A stretch of 64,000 bases of DNA, taken from the NCBI RefSeq assembly GCF_020379485.1, contig NC_063448.1, positions 14,097,726 through 14,161,725 on the forward strand. Reading direction: 5' to 3'. Below are positions 33,401-44,806 of the stretch, piece by piece. The notes under the pieces were generated by a model that worked only from the letters and a program-made list of their open reading frames with translations, did no database searches and was not told where the DNA came from. Origin of the DNA: Brassica napus. Taxonomy: Eukaryota; Streptophyta; Magnoliopsida; Brassicales; Brassicaceae. Within the stretch, counting starts at the first letter, position 1, and every line of letters starts with the position of its first letter. A program made the translations under genes and the position numbers.

Positions 33401-36400
33401 GTAAGGTGGAGCCCTGCTGAAGACCGATGAGCCTCCATGCCAAGGAAGTACGAGAGATCGCCAAGGTCCTTGAGAGAGAAGCGAGATGAAAGATACTTAA
33501 TAAACTTGGTGATCTCCACCAGGTTGTTGCCTGTTACTATGATGTCATCGACGTATATTAGGATGTAGATGAGTAGACTTCCTGAGCTGAGCACGAACAG
33601 GGATGCATCAGCCAGTGAGTTTGTGAACCCAACACTGAGGAGAGCATCACGTAGAGCATTGTACCAAGCTCGAGGAGCTTGTTTGAGACCGTATATAGCC
33701 TTGCGAAGTCTGCATACATGATCCGGCTTGTCTTTGTCAACGAAGCCAGGTGGCTGAGTCATGTAGACTTCCTCCTGGAGATCTCCTTGCAGGAATGCGT
33801 TGTTGACATCAAGTTGCTTAAGAGCCCAGTTTCTAGCAACTGCCAAGCCAATGACTAAACGTATGGAGGCATGTTTGATGACTGGACTGAATGTTTCATT
33901 AAAATCTATTCCTGGCCGTTGATGGAATCCTTTGGCTACCAGGCGCGACTTGTTCCCTTTGACAGTGCCGTCTGGATTGTATTTGATGCGATGGATCCAT
34001 CGACAGCCTACAATGTTTGTAGCTTGTGACCGAGGAACAAGTTCAAATGTTCTGTTGCGGACTATGGCGTTGTATTCATCACTTATGGACATTCGCCATC
34101 GTTTGTCTTTCAGTGCTTGTGCAAGGTTGACTGGTTCCAGTTCTGCAAGTATAGCCGCGAGGCCATACTTCTTATTTGGTTTGGTGATGTTGTTTTTGGA
34201 TCGGGTTGTCATGGAGTGCATGTTGCTTGACTGAGTTGTGAGTGATGTGTTGTTGTCTGATGTTGTTGGTGTTGTCGTAGACGGTGGTGGTGGTGCTGTT
34301 GTAGTTGTTGGTGAAGTGTCTGAGACCGGAGGCAACGCTGTTGTTGTAGGCGCCGAAGGTGCTGTGACTGACTGACTGAATATTGGAACAGAGGAAGCTG
34401 AATTTGAAGAGTTAGACACGCAATGATCATCAGACACATTAGACATATTTGAAAAAGATGAAAATGGGAAGATAGACTCATGAAAAACGACATGTCGAGA
34501 TATAAAGACGCGAGATTTAGGAACATCAAGACATATAAAGGCACTTTGAGTAAGTGAATAACCCAAGAAGACACATGGGGTCGAGCGAGGAGTGAATTTG
34601 TTGGTACCGTAGGGTCGTATCCATGGATAGCAGAGACATCCAAAGGAGCGGAGCTTGCTGTAGTTTGGTGATGTTTGAAACAAGACTTGGAACGGAGATG
34701 AGTGTGCTAGCACCGGTGTTGTCATGCGATTAATGAGGTAGACTGCAGCGGCAAAGGAGTAGCTCCAATATGTATTTGGTATGCCGGCGTGTTGAAGAAG
34801 CGTTAGTCATGTCTCCACGATGTGTCTGTGTTTGCGTTCAGACACACCATTGTGCTCCGGCGTGTGTGGTGGTGTCGTGTGATGAGCAATGCCGTGCTGA
34901 GCTAGATACGACCGTAGGCCAACAAACTCGCCCCCATTGTCTGAGTACAGGGTTGTTATCTTTGACTTAAATCGATTTTCCACCAGCATTTTGAAAGCTG
35001 GATAGATCTGAGCAACTTGAGATTTTGCTTTCATCGGAAACAACCAAGTGTACCTTGTAAAATGATCAACAAATAGCACATAATACTTGTAGCCATCAAT
35101 TGAATAAATAGGAGATGTCCAGACATCAGAGAATATGATATCAAGTGGACGAGTAGATGATAGGGTGGTGTTTGAGAATGGAAGTTTGTGTGTTTTATTG
35201 CTGGAACAAGAATTGCAAGGTAAAGATGATTGAGACGATACTGGTAAATGAAAACTTAAAAGCATATGATTAAGAGTTTGAGAGTTTGGGTCGCCTAAAC
35301 GCGAGTGCCAACCCGATTTTGAAGTTTTAAAACAAGAAAAAGCCAAAGCACTGTTAAAACTAGATGGGAATTCAGTCGGCCATTCATAAACACCTTTACT
35401 GGCCTTGCCGTTGAGCAGTGTTGCCCCCGTTCTGAGATCCTTCACCTGAAAATCAGAAGGGCACATTTGTACCATAGCATTGTTAGTCTTGCAGAGTTTG
35501 TTAACTGAGATAAGGTTTCTCTTCATTGATGGAACACAAAGAACATTAGTAAGTGTTAAAGGTCGAGAAGAGAAAGGAAGTTTGGTTAAACCAGTGTGGG
35601 TGATTGGTAATCCAGTTCCATTGCCTATCATAACGTCATCAACTCCTTGATACGGTGCATGCAGCGACAGGTTATTGAAGTCTGAGGCTATATGATGCGA
35701 GGCACCACTGTCAAGTAGCCAAGGTGACATGGACATGTCAGTTGTGCTCGCAGTTGTATAGTGAGCCTGAGGATTCCATTGGGGATGAGCCACTTGTTGA
35801 GGAGCATGCCACTGTGGTGTCTGTAGTAACGGTGCCCCTGGACGGTATTGAGGACTGTACTGTGGAGAGGCAGAGGAGTAATGTGGGCATCGACGTACAC
35901 TGTGTCCCTGAACACCGCAGATCTGACACTTTCCAAGATAGCCACGACCTCTTCCCTGAAAACCCCCACGAGTTGGTGATTGTCCTCTGTGTTGTGGTCT
36001 CTGAGTTTGTTGAGTTTGCTGATGCTGACGTGATTGAGCTGTATTTGCTGTTACTGGGACAGAGATTCCATTGATATCCTCTGTTGTTGAGAGAGTATTC
36101 TCTCGGATGAGAAGCTTTTCATGAAGTTCTTCTAGAGTTATGGGAATGTCACGGCCATTCACCATCTCGACGATAGCTTTGTAGTCGTCAGTGAGTCCTT
36201 CCATGATGTAATCTAGGAGATCTTCATGTTCTAGTGTTGCTCCAAGTAGTGCAAGTTGATCAGATTTGGCCATGATTCCACGCATGTACTCGGTTATTGT
36301 CTGTGTTCCCTTGTTGCTCTTTTTCAAACTTTGTTTGATTTGTTTGACGTGTGCACGTGATGGTTTGCCATAGGTGTTGTGGAGTAGCTTCCAAATTTCA

Positions 36401-37503
36401 CGAGTTGTGTTTGCTCTAGCAAGCACAGGTTGGATGTTGAGTGAAAGAGTTCCGAGAAGAGAACTGTAAAGTAGTCGATCTTGTCTCTTCCAGACTGGTA
36501 AGGACAGAGTTGGTGTGACATTACCGTCTGCATCAGTAACTGTCTCCGAAGGAGTTTGATCTGTTTCGGACACAAAGACATGGAGTTCATGAGCTTCAAG
36601 CAGAGCTTGGACTTGAAGTCTCCATGTGATGAAGTTTGTCGAAGTGAGTTTCGTGATCCCATTCATGTTGAGTGAGATTAAGGACGATTTTGCGTCTGAG
36701 GGGTTGAAGACAAGAACCATTTCGGCTGAGGTATTGTTTGAGTTTGCCATATGATTTGGCGAGAAGAAAAAAAAAATACAGAAACAATTAGGTCAGAGGT
36801 TGATCGCAAGCTCTGATACCATGTAAGATAGGTTTCAATGTGTATATTATTGATGTCATGAGAGCTTATTTATACAACACGTACAAGATCTTTGATAAGA
36901 CCAGATCTAGAGATACGCTCTAGAGTTATAGATAAGTATCAACAATCATTATCTAAACGTATACGATATACACTAATATAATATACCTTTGAGTGGAGAT
37001 AACCCTTTCTCGATGAACTTATGGTAGTGTAAGTAAGCCAACAAGCCGCAGGCACTAGTGGTCCAGAAAAGAACCTCCGGGACACCGAGCTCCTCAGCAG
37101 CATCAAGAGTAAAGCTCATACAGCCATCCGATACAATACAGCTCACTGGAGGGGATTCATCTTGGGCGTTGATCCGTCGAAGAAGCTCCTTAAACGGAGC
37201 GAGACTATTCTTCACGGTGGACTCGCAAAGGGCAGGGATATCCTGTGTGACGTCCACGTCAGTCTCCGGTAGACCGTCGGGGATGGACTCGAACCGGAAG
37301 GAAGGAAGCCCGTCTAGGGCGTTGGATCCACGGGACCGGAGGAGACGCTTGTGGTTGTAGATGGTGTTGACGAAGGTTACATAGAAGCCTTTCGCGTGGA
37401 GGAGTTTAGCCACTTTCATCATCGGGTTGATATGGCCTTGCGCTGGGTAAGGCACGCAAACTACGTGTTGTTTCCGGGCTGGCGAAACGGCATGAGATTC
37501 CAT
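30456..37503 (-). CDS. UDP-glycosyltransferase, UGT85A family (copy 2), intact
   Basis: Exon 1 is 37503-36987 and exon 2 is 31390-30456; they join as [13 protein letters not shown], giving 483 residues, the usual UGT85A length. Family GT1 enzymes transfer glucose from UDP-glucose to small acceptors in the cytosol; related members act on cytokinins and other alcohols, but the acceptor here is unknown. Visible features: catalytic His24 in YPAQGHINP, the VSDG Asp region, and a complete 44-residue PSPG donor-binding box (WCPQEEV...THCGWNS...WPFFAEQ). No stop or frameshift. The donor GTATAT is at 36986 and the acceptor GGCAG at 31391. The intron is 5596 bp because a Copia element was inserted eight bases after the donor. 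Splicing across it is possible but unproven. Confidence 0.95.
31391..32437 (-). other. UGT85A copy 2 intron, native part
   Basis: About 1.05 kb of A+T-rich intron between the acceptor (31391) and the Copia insertion (TSD TAATA 32433-32437). It is already far longer than the 124-151 bp introns of the other two copies. No further element could be delimited in it. Confidence 0.7.
32438..32594 (-). repeat. Copia 3' LTR (left)
   Basis: 157 bp, identical by eye to 36822-36978. Confidence 0.96.
32595..32606 (-). other. Copia polypurine tract
   Basis: Minus strand reads TTGAGGGGGCG next to the 3' LTR. Confidence 0.8.
32602..36750 (-). pseudogene. Copia gag-pol polyprotein, one nonsense codon
   Basis: A single frame of 1383 codons including two stops. 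Order: Gag ([19 protein letters not shown]...), zinc knuckle [14 protein letters not shown], protease active site [15 protein letters not shown]-pre-integrase [10 protein letters not shown], integrase core with D (FSDVW), D (YSDNGGEF) and E (NGVSERKHR), reverse transcriptase ([23 protein letters not shown]) and RNase H ([10 protein letters not shown]). Integrase before reverse transcriptase is the Copia order. The only defect seen is TGA at 34807-34809, after RKHRHIVET, within integrase; the frame continues unshifted on the other side. The rest looks intact, so the copy was disabled recently. Confidence 0.95.
36810..36821 (-). other. Copia primer-binding site (initiator tRNA-Met)
   Basis: Minus strand TGGTATCAGAGC abuts the 5' LTR with no gap. 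This is the standard site of plant Copia elements. Confidence 0.95.
36822..36978 (-). repeat. Copia 5' LTR (right)
   Basis: 157 bp, identical by eye to 32438-32594. Its outer edge lies eight bases from the UGT85A splice donor. Confidence 0.96.
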
Positions 37504-37592
37504 TTTCTTTCTTTCTTACAGAAAGGAAAATGAAAATAAATATTGTATATGTGATTGAACTGGGCATGATTCTGTTAGCCTCTAAAGGACTC

Positions 37593-37600
37593 TATTTATA
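37593..37600 (-). promoter_or_regulatory. Likely TATA box of UGT85A copy 2
   Basis: Minus strand TATAAATA lies about 90 bp upstream of the start codon at 37503. Around it, GTTGAACTGGGCATGATTCT is directly duplicated (near 37555 and 37604). Confidence 0.65.
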
Positions 37601-37603
37601 GTG

Positions 37604-37908
37604 TTGAACTGGGCATGATTCTAGCCTTTAGATGTCAATGAGACGGTGAGAGTAAAACCTCACGATTCTCGCACGTGGAAACTCTAAAAAGATCGGCCAC
37701 GTATGTGAAGATTGACTATATCTGCCATTTTAGATCTCGAGGCCAAGTTGTGTATTAATTTAAGGTTACAAACCTGCCATTTTCAAACGAAAAAAATAGT
37801 TATAAGCCAGCCAAAATGATAATGTTTTTTTTTGTATCTACAAGATGGCTTTAGAGTGGTCCGGTGAAGTAAACGTCAAACTAGTGGTTCACGTTTGAGT
37901 GTCGTGTG
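37604..37908. other. Upstream region of UGT85A copy 2
   Basis: Promoter-proximal DNA between the TATA box and the solo LTR (TSD starts 37909). No defined regulatory motif could be assigned. Confidence 0.4.
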
Positions 37909-38041
37909 AAAGTTGTTGGGGTCAAAAATGGTTATTTCGAAGTCAACGGCTATGATTATTTCTTATTCACGGATTTCTTGCAAAACATTCACTGAAAGAA
38001 AGATCGGAAGTGAACGAACGAGCGAATCCCGCACAAAAGCC

Positions 38042-38360
38042 ACTCGCCGGAGAGCTGAACCATCACGCGGGTCAGCTCGCCGGCGAGCTCAACCATCACG
38101 TCGGTCAGCTCGCCGGCGAGCTCAACCATCACGTCGGTCAGCTCGCCGGCGAGCTCAACCATCACGTCGGTCAGCTCGCCGGCGAGCTCAACCATCACGT
38201 CGGTCAGCTCGCCGGCGAGCTCAACCATCACGTCGGTCAGCTCGCCGGCGAGCTGAACCGTCGTGTGGTTGCACTCGCCCGGCGAGCTGAACCGTCGTGT
38301 GGTTGTGGTCGCCGGCGAGTTCGGCCGTCACGCGAGTCGGCTCGCCCGGCGAGCTCGACT
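38042..38360. repeat. Palindrome array in the solo LTR (33-bp unit)
   Basis: About ten units at a 33-34 bp step. The core AGCTCGCCGGCGAGCT is a 16-bp perfect palindrome, separated by about 17 bp (CAACCATCACGTCGGTC). The middle five or six units are identical; the outer ones decay. The array lies at the same distance from the LTR start as the different palindrome array of the Gypsy LTRs. Confidence 0.95.
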
Positions 38361-38757
38361 TGATCCCGGCCTGTCCGACTTACTTCGACTCCTGTATCTT
38401 CCGTATAGCTGTGATATCCGACCTTCGGGACCATATACTTCTCGTTTCGTTTTGATTAAAGTTATTCTCGAAGTTTTATGACTAAAACCGAGAAATCGTA
38501 TAAACGCCAAAAGGCCTAAGAACGGTCTGCAAGGATTCAAACTGGTCTAGAGGCCCATCTACGCTCTCAGAAGGGATTCGAGCCCATAAAAGTTATGACG
38601 GTTTGTCCTAACTCGCAGAAATACGATAAATGCTAAGTTTCCAAAGATAAATGTAAAGATTCGAGGATAACTATCAAGATCGACGAAAAATAGAATATTT
38701 CCAAGAGAGATAGACTTGGGCCCGAAGGCGAAGGATGGGCCACCGACCTAGAGCGAC

Positions 38758-38765
38758 TATATAAG
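38758..38765 (+). promoter_or_regulatory. TATA box of the solo LTR
   Basis: TATATAAG in plus orientation, at the position equivalent to the TATA boxes of the related Gypsy LTRs. Confidence 0.65.
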
Positions 38766-39105
38766 GAGAGCAGGAGCAGAAGAAAAGGGGATCCGAGAAT
38801 TTAGACTTAGAGAACTCCTGCTAGCTTAGAGAACTTAGGGCTTAGGTGGTTAGACTAGCACGGCAAGGCTTAGGACGTCTTGGCCGCCTCTTGTCATGTT
38901 GTTCCGATAGTTAGCATATCTCTACTCCTCTCGGAGAAATCTTGTATTCATACTATTCAATAAAACACCTCTGAGCGATTATCTATCTTTTTATCGTTCT
39001 AAAATGATTACGCAGAGAATTCAGACCTTCAAGGAAAAACGGGTTCACTCGGTTTTACTCCATTATTATTTATTATAATCGACGGTGTGAATTTCGGTTC
39101 CCACA

Positions 39106-39330
39106 AAAGTTGCGCGATCAATCGGTGGGGTGATCTCATGTTCAAGTTGCATAATTTTCAACTAGATTGTGCTATTGTGCTTGTTTTAGATTTCAATAAA
39201 GAGTTTGATATTTCTCCTTTCAAGTACTCGAGTATTTTTGTTCATCTGGTTCTAAATGATTGCTTTTCTACTATTCTTCTAGACAATTGGTCTTTTACCA
39301 GCATTCCTTTAACGTTACCTTTATGCTATA
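39106..39330. other. Short spacer between solo LTR and MITE
   Basis: No feature recognised apart from the LTR duplication AAAGT at its left edge and TTA (39331-39333) after its right edge. Confidence 0.4.
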
Positions 39331-39858
39331 TTAGAGCACCTCCAATGGAGGTTATACCAATTAGAGTTCTAAACTTGCATATATATATGTATATATTGTA
39401 TATGTGTATGTAGTTGTGGGGTTTATTATTTTGGGAAGAACCCCTCCTAAAATCTCTTAAAACAAAGCTTTAAGAAATTGAAACAAAAAGTCCAGAGCAA
39501 AGCTAGACTATATTAACAAAAAAAACACTCTGTGGCGACGTATTGGTTATTACCCAACAGCTTGAAGCACATGGTTTCCCTTTCCTGTCTTGTTTTTTAC
39601 CTCTTTTGGTTAAAACCACTCTGTCCTCTCCTCATCTTTTTCAAATTGTTCCCACTTTCGTATAAACCCATCGGTCCTTAGCAAGTCTTCGCCGGGTTTG
39701 ATTGCTCCGACCGACTCTTTAGGGTCGCCGGAGGGTATTAACGCGGGGTCGGGACCCAGCATCGAGTCGATGGTTACTCCTCGAGAGGCTGTTTGTGTCC
39801 CCTACTCAAACCCATCTCAACAAAGTTTTTTCGATAGCTGCTTCAACTTTCTCTCGAC

Positions 39859-41650
39859 ATGGCCTCAAGAAGATTCACCGCTGCTGAGAAAGGTAAATCC
39901 ACAGCTTTCCAACCTCAAGAACAAGCTCGAAAGCGCATCAAAGCTCTGGAGTTTGATACCTCAGATCTAATCAAGGATAATGCCCTTACGCTCATAGGGA
40001 GGGTCTCGAACCCAGGTGAGCAACCTATTGGAGCTCTACTCTCTTCTCTTCCAAACAAATGGGCTATCAAAGGTTCTGTCACTGGGTCTGACCTAGGCCA
40101 GTCCTGCTTCCAGTTTCGTTTTGAGCTGGAAGAAGATCTCCATGAAGTGTTGGCTAATAGGCCGTATCACTAATCTCATTGGATGCTGATGATTCAAAAT
40201 GGGAACCGGTGCTTTCCCCCATTTTCTCGTCGCAAATCCCTTTCTAGATACGGCTCCATGGGCTACCTCTCCACTACTGGCATCAGAAGATTATTTACAA
40301 GCTAGGTCATGAACTAGGTACCCTAGAGGACTACTGCATCTCGAAGACTTCAGCTAAGATTTGTATCTCAATTGATGGTTTGAAACCCCTCATCAAAGAC
40401 CCTCTCATCGAATTTGCTTCAGGAGAAGAACTAGAGGTCCAACTAGTTTATGAGGGATTGGAAAAGCAGTGATCTATCTGCAATCGACTTAGTCATCTTG
40501 CCAAACATTGCCCCCAAGGCCCAAAAGATGTTCCAAAACAACCTCCATTAGAGTTCTATAAGGAGAATCCTCACATGGACCCTAGTAGAAACCATTCCTC
40601 GTCCTCGCATCGCTCCTTTGTTGAGGGAGTACCCCACAGATCCTCAGCATTGAACCAACAAAAATTGGAGTACCGTGCTACCTCATTCAGCCAGAGAGTC
40701 GATCGCCATGGTAGGCTTTTTGGTGAGAGACTACCTGCAGCACCATCTAGAGGTCACCCTCTAAAAAACAAAATTGTTCCACATGGGGATCTCAACCCAA
40801 TATCACCTATCAAGATCATCTTAGAATCTCCTCTTCTCACCAGGTTGGCGGACAGCGTAGATCACCTCAGTCTCCCAGAGCCCTCAGAGACAGGTCCCAT
40901 AGGGGGTTCTCAAACACATCGAGAGCTCCACCAAATCCCTCTCAAGATCACCAATGAGTAAGGAAAAGTGGAACCCATATCAGCTCTACTACACCTGCGC
41001 AGATCCCCGATGGAGAAATGGAGGCCCACCCAACTGACACTAGTTTAACTGGATGACCCCCCCTGGAACACAACCTAGCAACTTGTGACTTCCCAACGTC
41101 TGCTCGAATTTCTACAGAGGAGGTTCTCCAAGATCTCTAAAAGAAGTCACATTCCAATACACCAATGTATCTGACCCGGTAGAAAGAGCAGCTCGTCAGC
41201 AGAGAGTCAACCATGGAGAAGAACATGGACTCATGGCTTCAACAGCAGCAAATATCATTGCAGCAGCCACTGCTAAGCTGGCATCAAGAGCGGATACTCA
41301 AAGTGCCCAACCAATCCCGTATGACGAAGAGGACCTGCCTAATCTAAGCTCTACCCATATGCTCCCATCTTCGGATCTTCAAGCACATGCTGCCCCCCAC
41401 AGGCATGCCAACCTTACTAGGACTCCGAAGACGAAAGTTACACCTGCCAGCCCAAAGGCTTTCCTGGGAGCTAGCTCCAGAAGACGCCTCTTGTCACAAG
41501 CTCATGCTTCACCTTCTCGACATGGTTTTCCTCACGTGTCTCTTATACTCCAGAGGACTAACAGCCATGTTACAACGAGCAGGGGATTCCTTCCCCCTCT
41601 CCCGACTTGCTCTACTTCACAAGGGAATCAGCAGGATTTTCCCAAACCCC
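39859..41650 (+). pseudogene. LINE ORF1 (DUF4283 / CCHC Gag-like protein), degraded
   Basis: Starts MASRRFTAAEKGKSTAFQPQ and has the DUF4283 pattern (LIGRVSNP...WAIKGSVTGSDLGQSCFQFRFELEEDLHEVLANRPYH). A TAA follows at about 40171. Past frame changes come KTSAKICISIDGLKPLI and then EGLEKQ, stop, SICNRLSHLAKHCP, the decayed zinc knuckle. The tail (ASTAANIIAAATAKLASRA, from 41233) runs in frame into the endonuclease. Such proteins coat LINE RNA. Several stops and frameshifts make it non-functional. Confidence 0.8.
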
Positions 41651-43486
41651 CCTCCCCAGCTTCCTTAGTAATGTTGAGTTGGAACTGTTGCGGTATAGGG
41701 AATCCTGCAACAGTCCAAAGACTCATAGATGTTAATAAAAAGCATTCCCCCGATATTATTTTCCTCCAAGAAACAAAGAACCAAGATGAAAACATTCTAA
41801 AGGAGACTGAAAGCTTACAGTTGGAATCACACTTCCTAGTCTCTCCTCAAGGTCATGGGGCTGGAGGATTAGCACTGCTCTGGCGTTCTGATATTGATAT
41901 TCAGGTCATGTCTTCTAATCGAAATTTAATAGACACAACCATTACCTATAAGAACACCAATTTCCAGAGCATTTTTGTGTATGGTGCGCCAGAGATTCAC
42001 TTACGACAGGAAGTCTGGAACTATCTTACTACCATCTCTGCTGCTAGTGACTCTCCTTGGTTTCTGACATGAGACTTCAACGAACTTCTCTCCAATGCAG
42101 AGAAATCAGGTGGAACAGAGAGACCCGAGAGTTCGTTCTCTAACTTTAGATATTTCCTTTGCTCCTGTGATTTGGTCGATATTAGGCACTCGGGGAACTT
42201 TTTCTCCTGGAGAGGCAAGAGAGGTGACCATCTAGTGCACTGCCGCCTAGATTGGACCCTTGCTAATAGTGCATAGTCTGACCTATTCCCAAATGGACGA
42301 TCTCAGTACCTACAGTTTGAAGGATCTGACCATCTCCCTGTCATCTCCACCTTCAACTCTAAGAGGAAGAAGCCTCAACGATTATTTAGATATGACAGAA
42401 GATTGAGAGATAGTCAGGAACTTAAACTACTCATCGACAAGGCCTGGAAGGAAAATCTTAACCTCTCGGTTATGGACAGGATCTCACGATGCATGCACGC
42501 TATCTCTAACTGGAGCAAGAATCATTACGTGAACATCCAGAAAACCATAAACCAGTTGAGAGGGGAGCTTGACATAGCTATGACGGCTCATACAATTGAT
42601 GACGCTTATCTTTCCTCCCTTAATTAACAACTTCTCTGTGCCTACAAGTCAGAAGAGGAGTTTTGGAAGCAACGGAGCAGGCAGCTATGGTTGTCCCTGT
42701 GTGACAGAAACACATGGTATTTTCACGCAGCTACAGAGGGGAGGGGAGCTCGTAATAGAATCACTGTTATGGAGGATGCCCAGGGAGTACCTGTTTATGA
42801 GGACGAACAGATTGCCTCTGTCATCTCGAGCTACTTCAATAACATCTTCACGTCTATAAATCCTCCTGCAGCGGACGTGGTCTTCGGGGCCCTTGCTCCA
42901 TGCATCACTGAAGACATGAATGCAAAACTGATCTCCACCCCAATGGCACAAAAGATCAAGGATGCCGTGTTCGCTATACATCCTGATAAAGCTCCGGGTC
43001 CTGATAGCTTTACAGCAAGTTTTTTTCAAACCAACTAGGACATTGTTGGTCCTGCAATCACAAAGGAGATTCAAAATTTCTTCATAGTAGGTGCTATTCC
43101 GTTCGCTATAAATGCGACACACATAAGACTCATCCCAAAGATTACTAGCCCTATCACGGTGGCTGACTACAGACCAATAGCTCTTTGTAATGTCTACTAC
43201 AAAATCATCTCCAAACTTCTATCTATCCGTCTAAAACCGATCCTCCAAGATATCATTTCAGAGAATCAGTCTGCGTTTGTACCTGAGCGAGCTATCTCTG
43301 ACAATGTATATTGATTACACACGAGGTCCTGCACTTTCTTAATATCTCCCGAGCCACCAAACACTACACAATGGCTGTCAAAACAGACATTAGTAAGGCT
43401 TATGACAGATTTGAATGGTCGTTCATTAGAGCAGTGTTAGAGAGATTGGGGTTTCATCCTACCTGGATTAATTGGATGATGCAGTG

Positions 43487-44806
43487 TGATATACCATGGA
43501 TTTTACCCATTATTAGCCATGGTATATATGTGTTTTAAGATATTTACTACGATATAGAGTCTATTTAGAGTGTTTACAGGTTCATGGACGATTTGGAGGA
43601 AAGCGGTGATTTTGGTGTCTTTTGGAGCCTTTTGAGGTGCAGAGCTGCACATACATGTCTAATGTTTAGATATGTATGGAGACCTTCCCTCAGTGTGATT
43701 GAGCTCATTTTTTGACACTCGATAGAGCTTTGAGTTAGCTTTCTAATGCCACCGGTTTAAGGTCAATCCAACGGTTAGATCAGACGTTATTCCCGTTTTA
43801 CTGAGAAGTGGTTAGTGTGTCTCGCGAGAGAGAGCTTTCGACGGAACGAATGGACTGTCGATCGATGGTGCACCCGCACACCACTTGAAGGAAACTCGAA
43901 ATCCATCTCAGACCTCAGTTTGCTTGAAGACAACAAAGAAGATAAGTCAGCAATCTGCAGAAGCACCAAAGCAAGAGCAATCCACCCAAGATGAAACCTC
44001 TTTCGTTGAGAGTGTCGATCGACGACATCTACCAGGTATCGATCGACACCAAACAGACGGATATGAACCTGCCATGGAAAGACAGGCAACAAAAGAAGAA
44101 ATTCCAGTTGAGAAGAGAGTGAAATCTAGGAAACCCTATATTCCCAAACACCTTATAAGAGAAGTTAACAAAGAGGAACTTGAAGGATTTCACAAGAGGG
44201 TGAAGAGGGTTCCTAAGGATATGTCTTTCAAGGATGCATATCATAAGTATAGACTTGGTAATTTCTTCAGAGAGAGAGCAGAGAGACTGATAAGGACATT
44301 GAGCTCCTATTCAACAAGGTCAGCCGTAAACCCAAGAGGACACTGAAGAAGGAACAAGATCTTGGAAAGTTCTTGATTCCATATTCTATACATAGCCACA
44401 ATTTACCAAATGCCATTTGCGATATTGGATCTGCAGTCAGCATCATGGCCATAGACACTGCTGAGCTATTAAGACTAAAGATGGAACCTTCAGAAGACAG
44501 TTTCACTTTCGTGGATCACTCCCAAGCAAACTCAGCAGGCATGACCAAGAATATTAAGGTTGAGACAGGTGAATGCATTATCCCAGTGGTCCTTGAATTC
44601 TAGTTTTGAATCTCTTGATTGATAAATCCCTAGGTCTAGCTATTTCTCCTAATTGTTTATAACCTCAATCAACCAATCGAACAACTACTTTGTTCACCTT
44701 GCTTTCATTTATTTACTGCTCTGTGGATTCGATCCCTAAGTGCTACAACTCGACCTCTTATTTGAGATAGTATAAATCAATCCTTAGGGTAATTTGAGTG
44801 ATATCA
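43487..44806 (+). mobile_element. Athila-like LTR (solo LTR or short LTR derivative) inside the LINE
   Basis: Begins TGATATACCATGG and ends GAGTGATATCA, flanked by CAGTG (43482-43486 and 44807-44811). Removing it with one CAGTG restores the LINE frame WMMQCISTIM. The right end (GGATTCGATCCCTAAGTGCTACAACTCGACC) is characteristic of Athila-type Gypsy LTRs. I see no direct repeats at its two ends, so a solo LTR is likeliest. It carries coding-like sequence, described separately. Confidence 0.85.
43885..44603 (+). pseudogene. Gag/protease-like coding remnant within the Athila-like LTR
   Basis: Two adjoining frames. 43885-44346 gives a charged, Gag-like stretch (SVDRRHLPGIDRHQTDGYEP, then KRVKSRKPYIPKHLIREVNKE). 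44373-44603 gives LPNAICDIGSAVSIMAIDTAELLRL...TFVDHSQANSAG, which resembles a plant retroviral-type protease in which the usual D-T/S-G reads DIGSAV. The protein cannot be full length. Finding it within what looks like an LTR is odd: either a captured fragment or an internally deleted element. Confidence 0.6.

Larger units (their letters stand above)
32438..36978 (-). mobile_element. Ty1/Copia retrotransposon in the UGT85A copy 2 intron
   Basis: Two 157-bp LTRs (32438-32594 and 36822-36978) look identical base for base, and the flanking duplication TAATA is perfect (32433-32437 and 36979-36983), so insertion was very recent. In element orientation the LTR reads TATTAGTG...CTTACA: a non-canonical TA...CA terminus. 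A 12-base site matching initiator tRNA-Met (TGGTATCAGAGC) directly follows the 5' LTR. One gag-pol frame fills the interior and is broken by a single TGA. Confidence 0.97.
37914..39105 (+). mobile_element. Solo LTR of a Tat-like Gypsy relative
   Basis: Begins TGTTGGGGTCAAAAATGG and ends GTGAATTTCGGTTCCCACA. The ends match those of the Gypsy LTR at 12491-13696 (there TGTTGCGGTCAAAA ... TTTCGGTTCCCACA) in the opposite orientation. It is flanked by AAAGT on both sides (37909-37913 and 39106-39110) with no internal region, so it was left by LTR-LTR recombination. A TATA box is at 38758-38765. It lies about 0.4 kb upstream of UGT85A copy 2. Confidence 0.93.

Noticed and set aside
38042..38360. Regular 33-bp repeats reminiscent of a CRISPR array, and long repetitive ORFs (37913-38290, 38010-38363)
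   Set aside because: Spacers are as conserved as the repeats, the context is a plant LTR, and the frames exist only because 33 is a multiple of three. It is a palindromic minisatellite.
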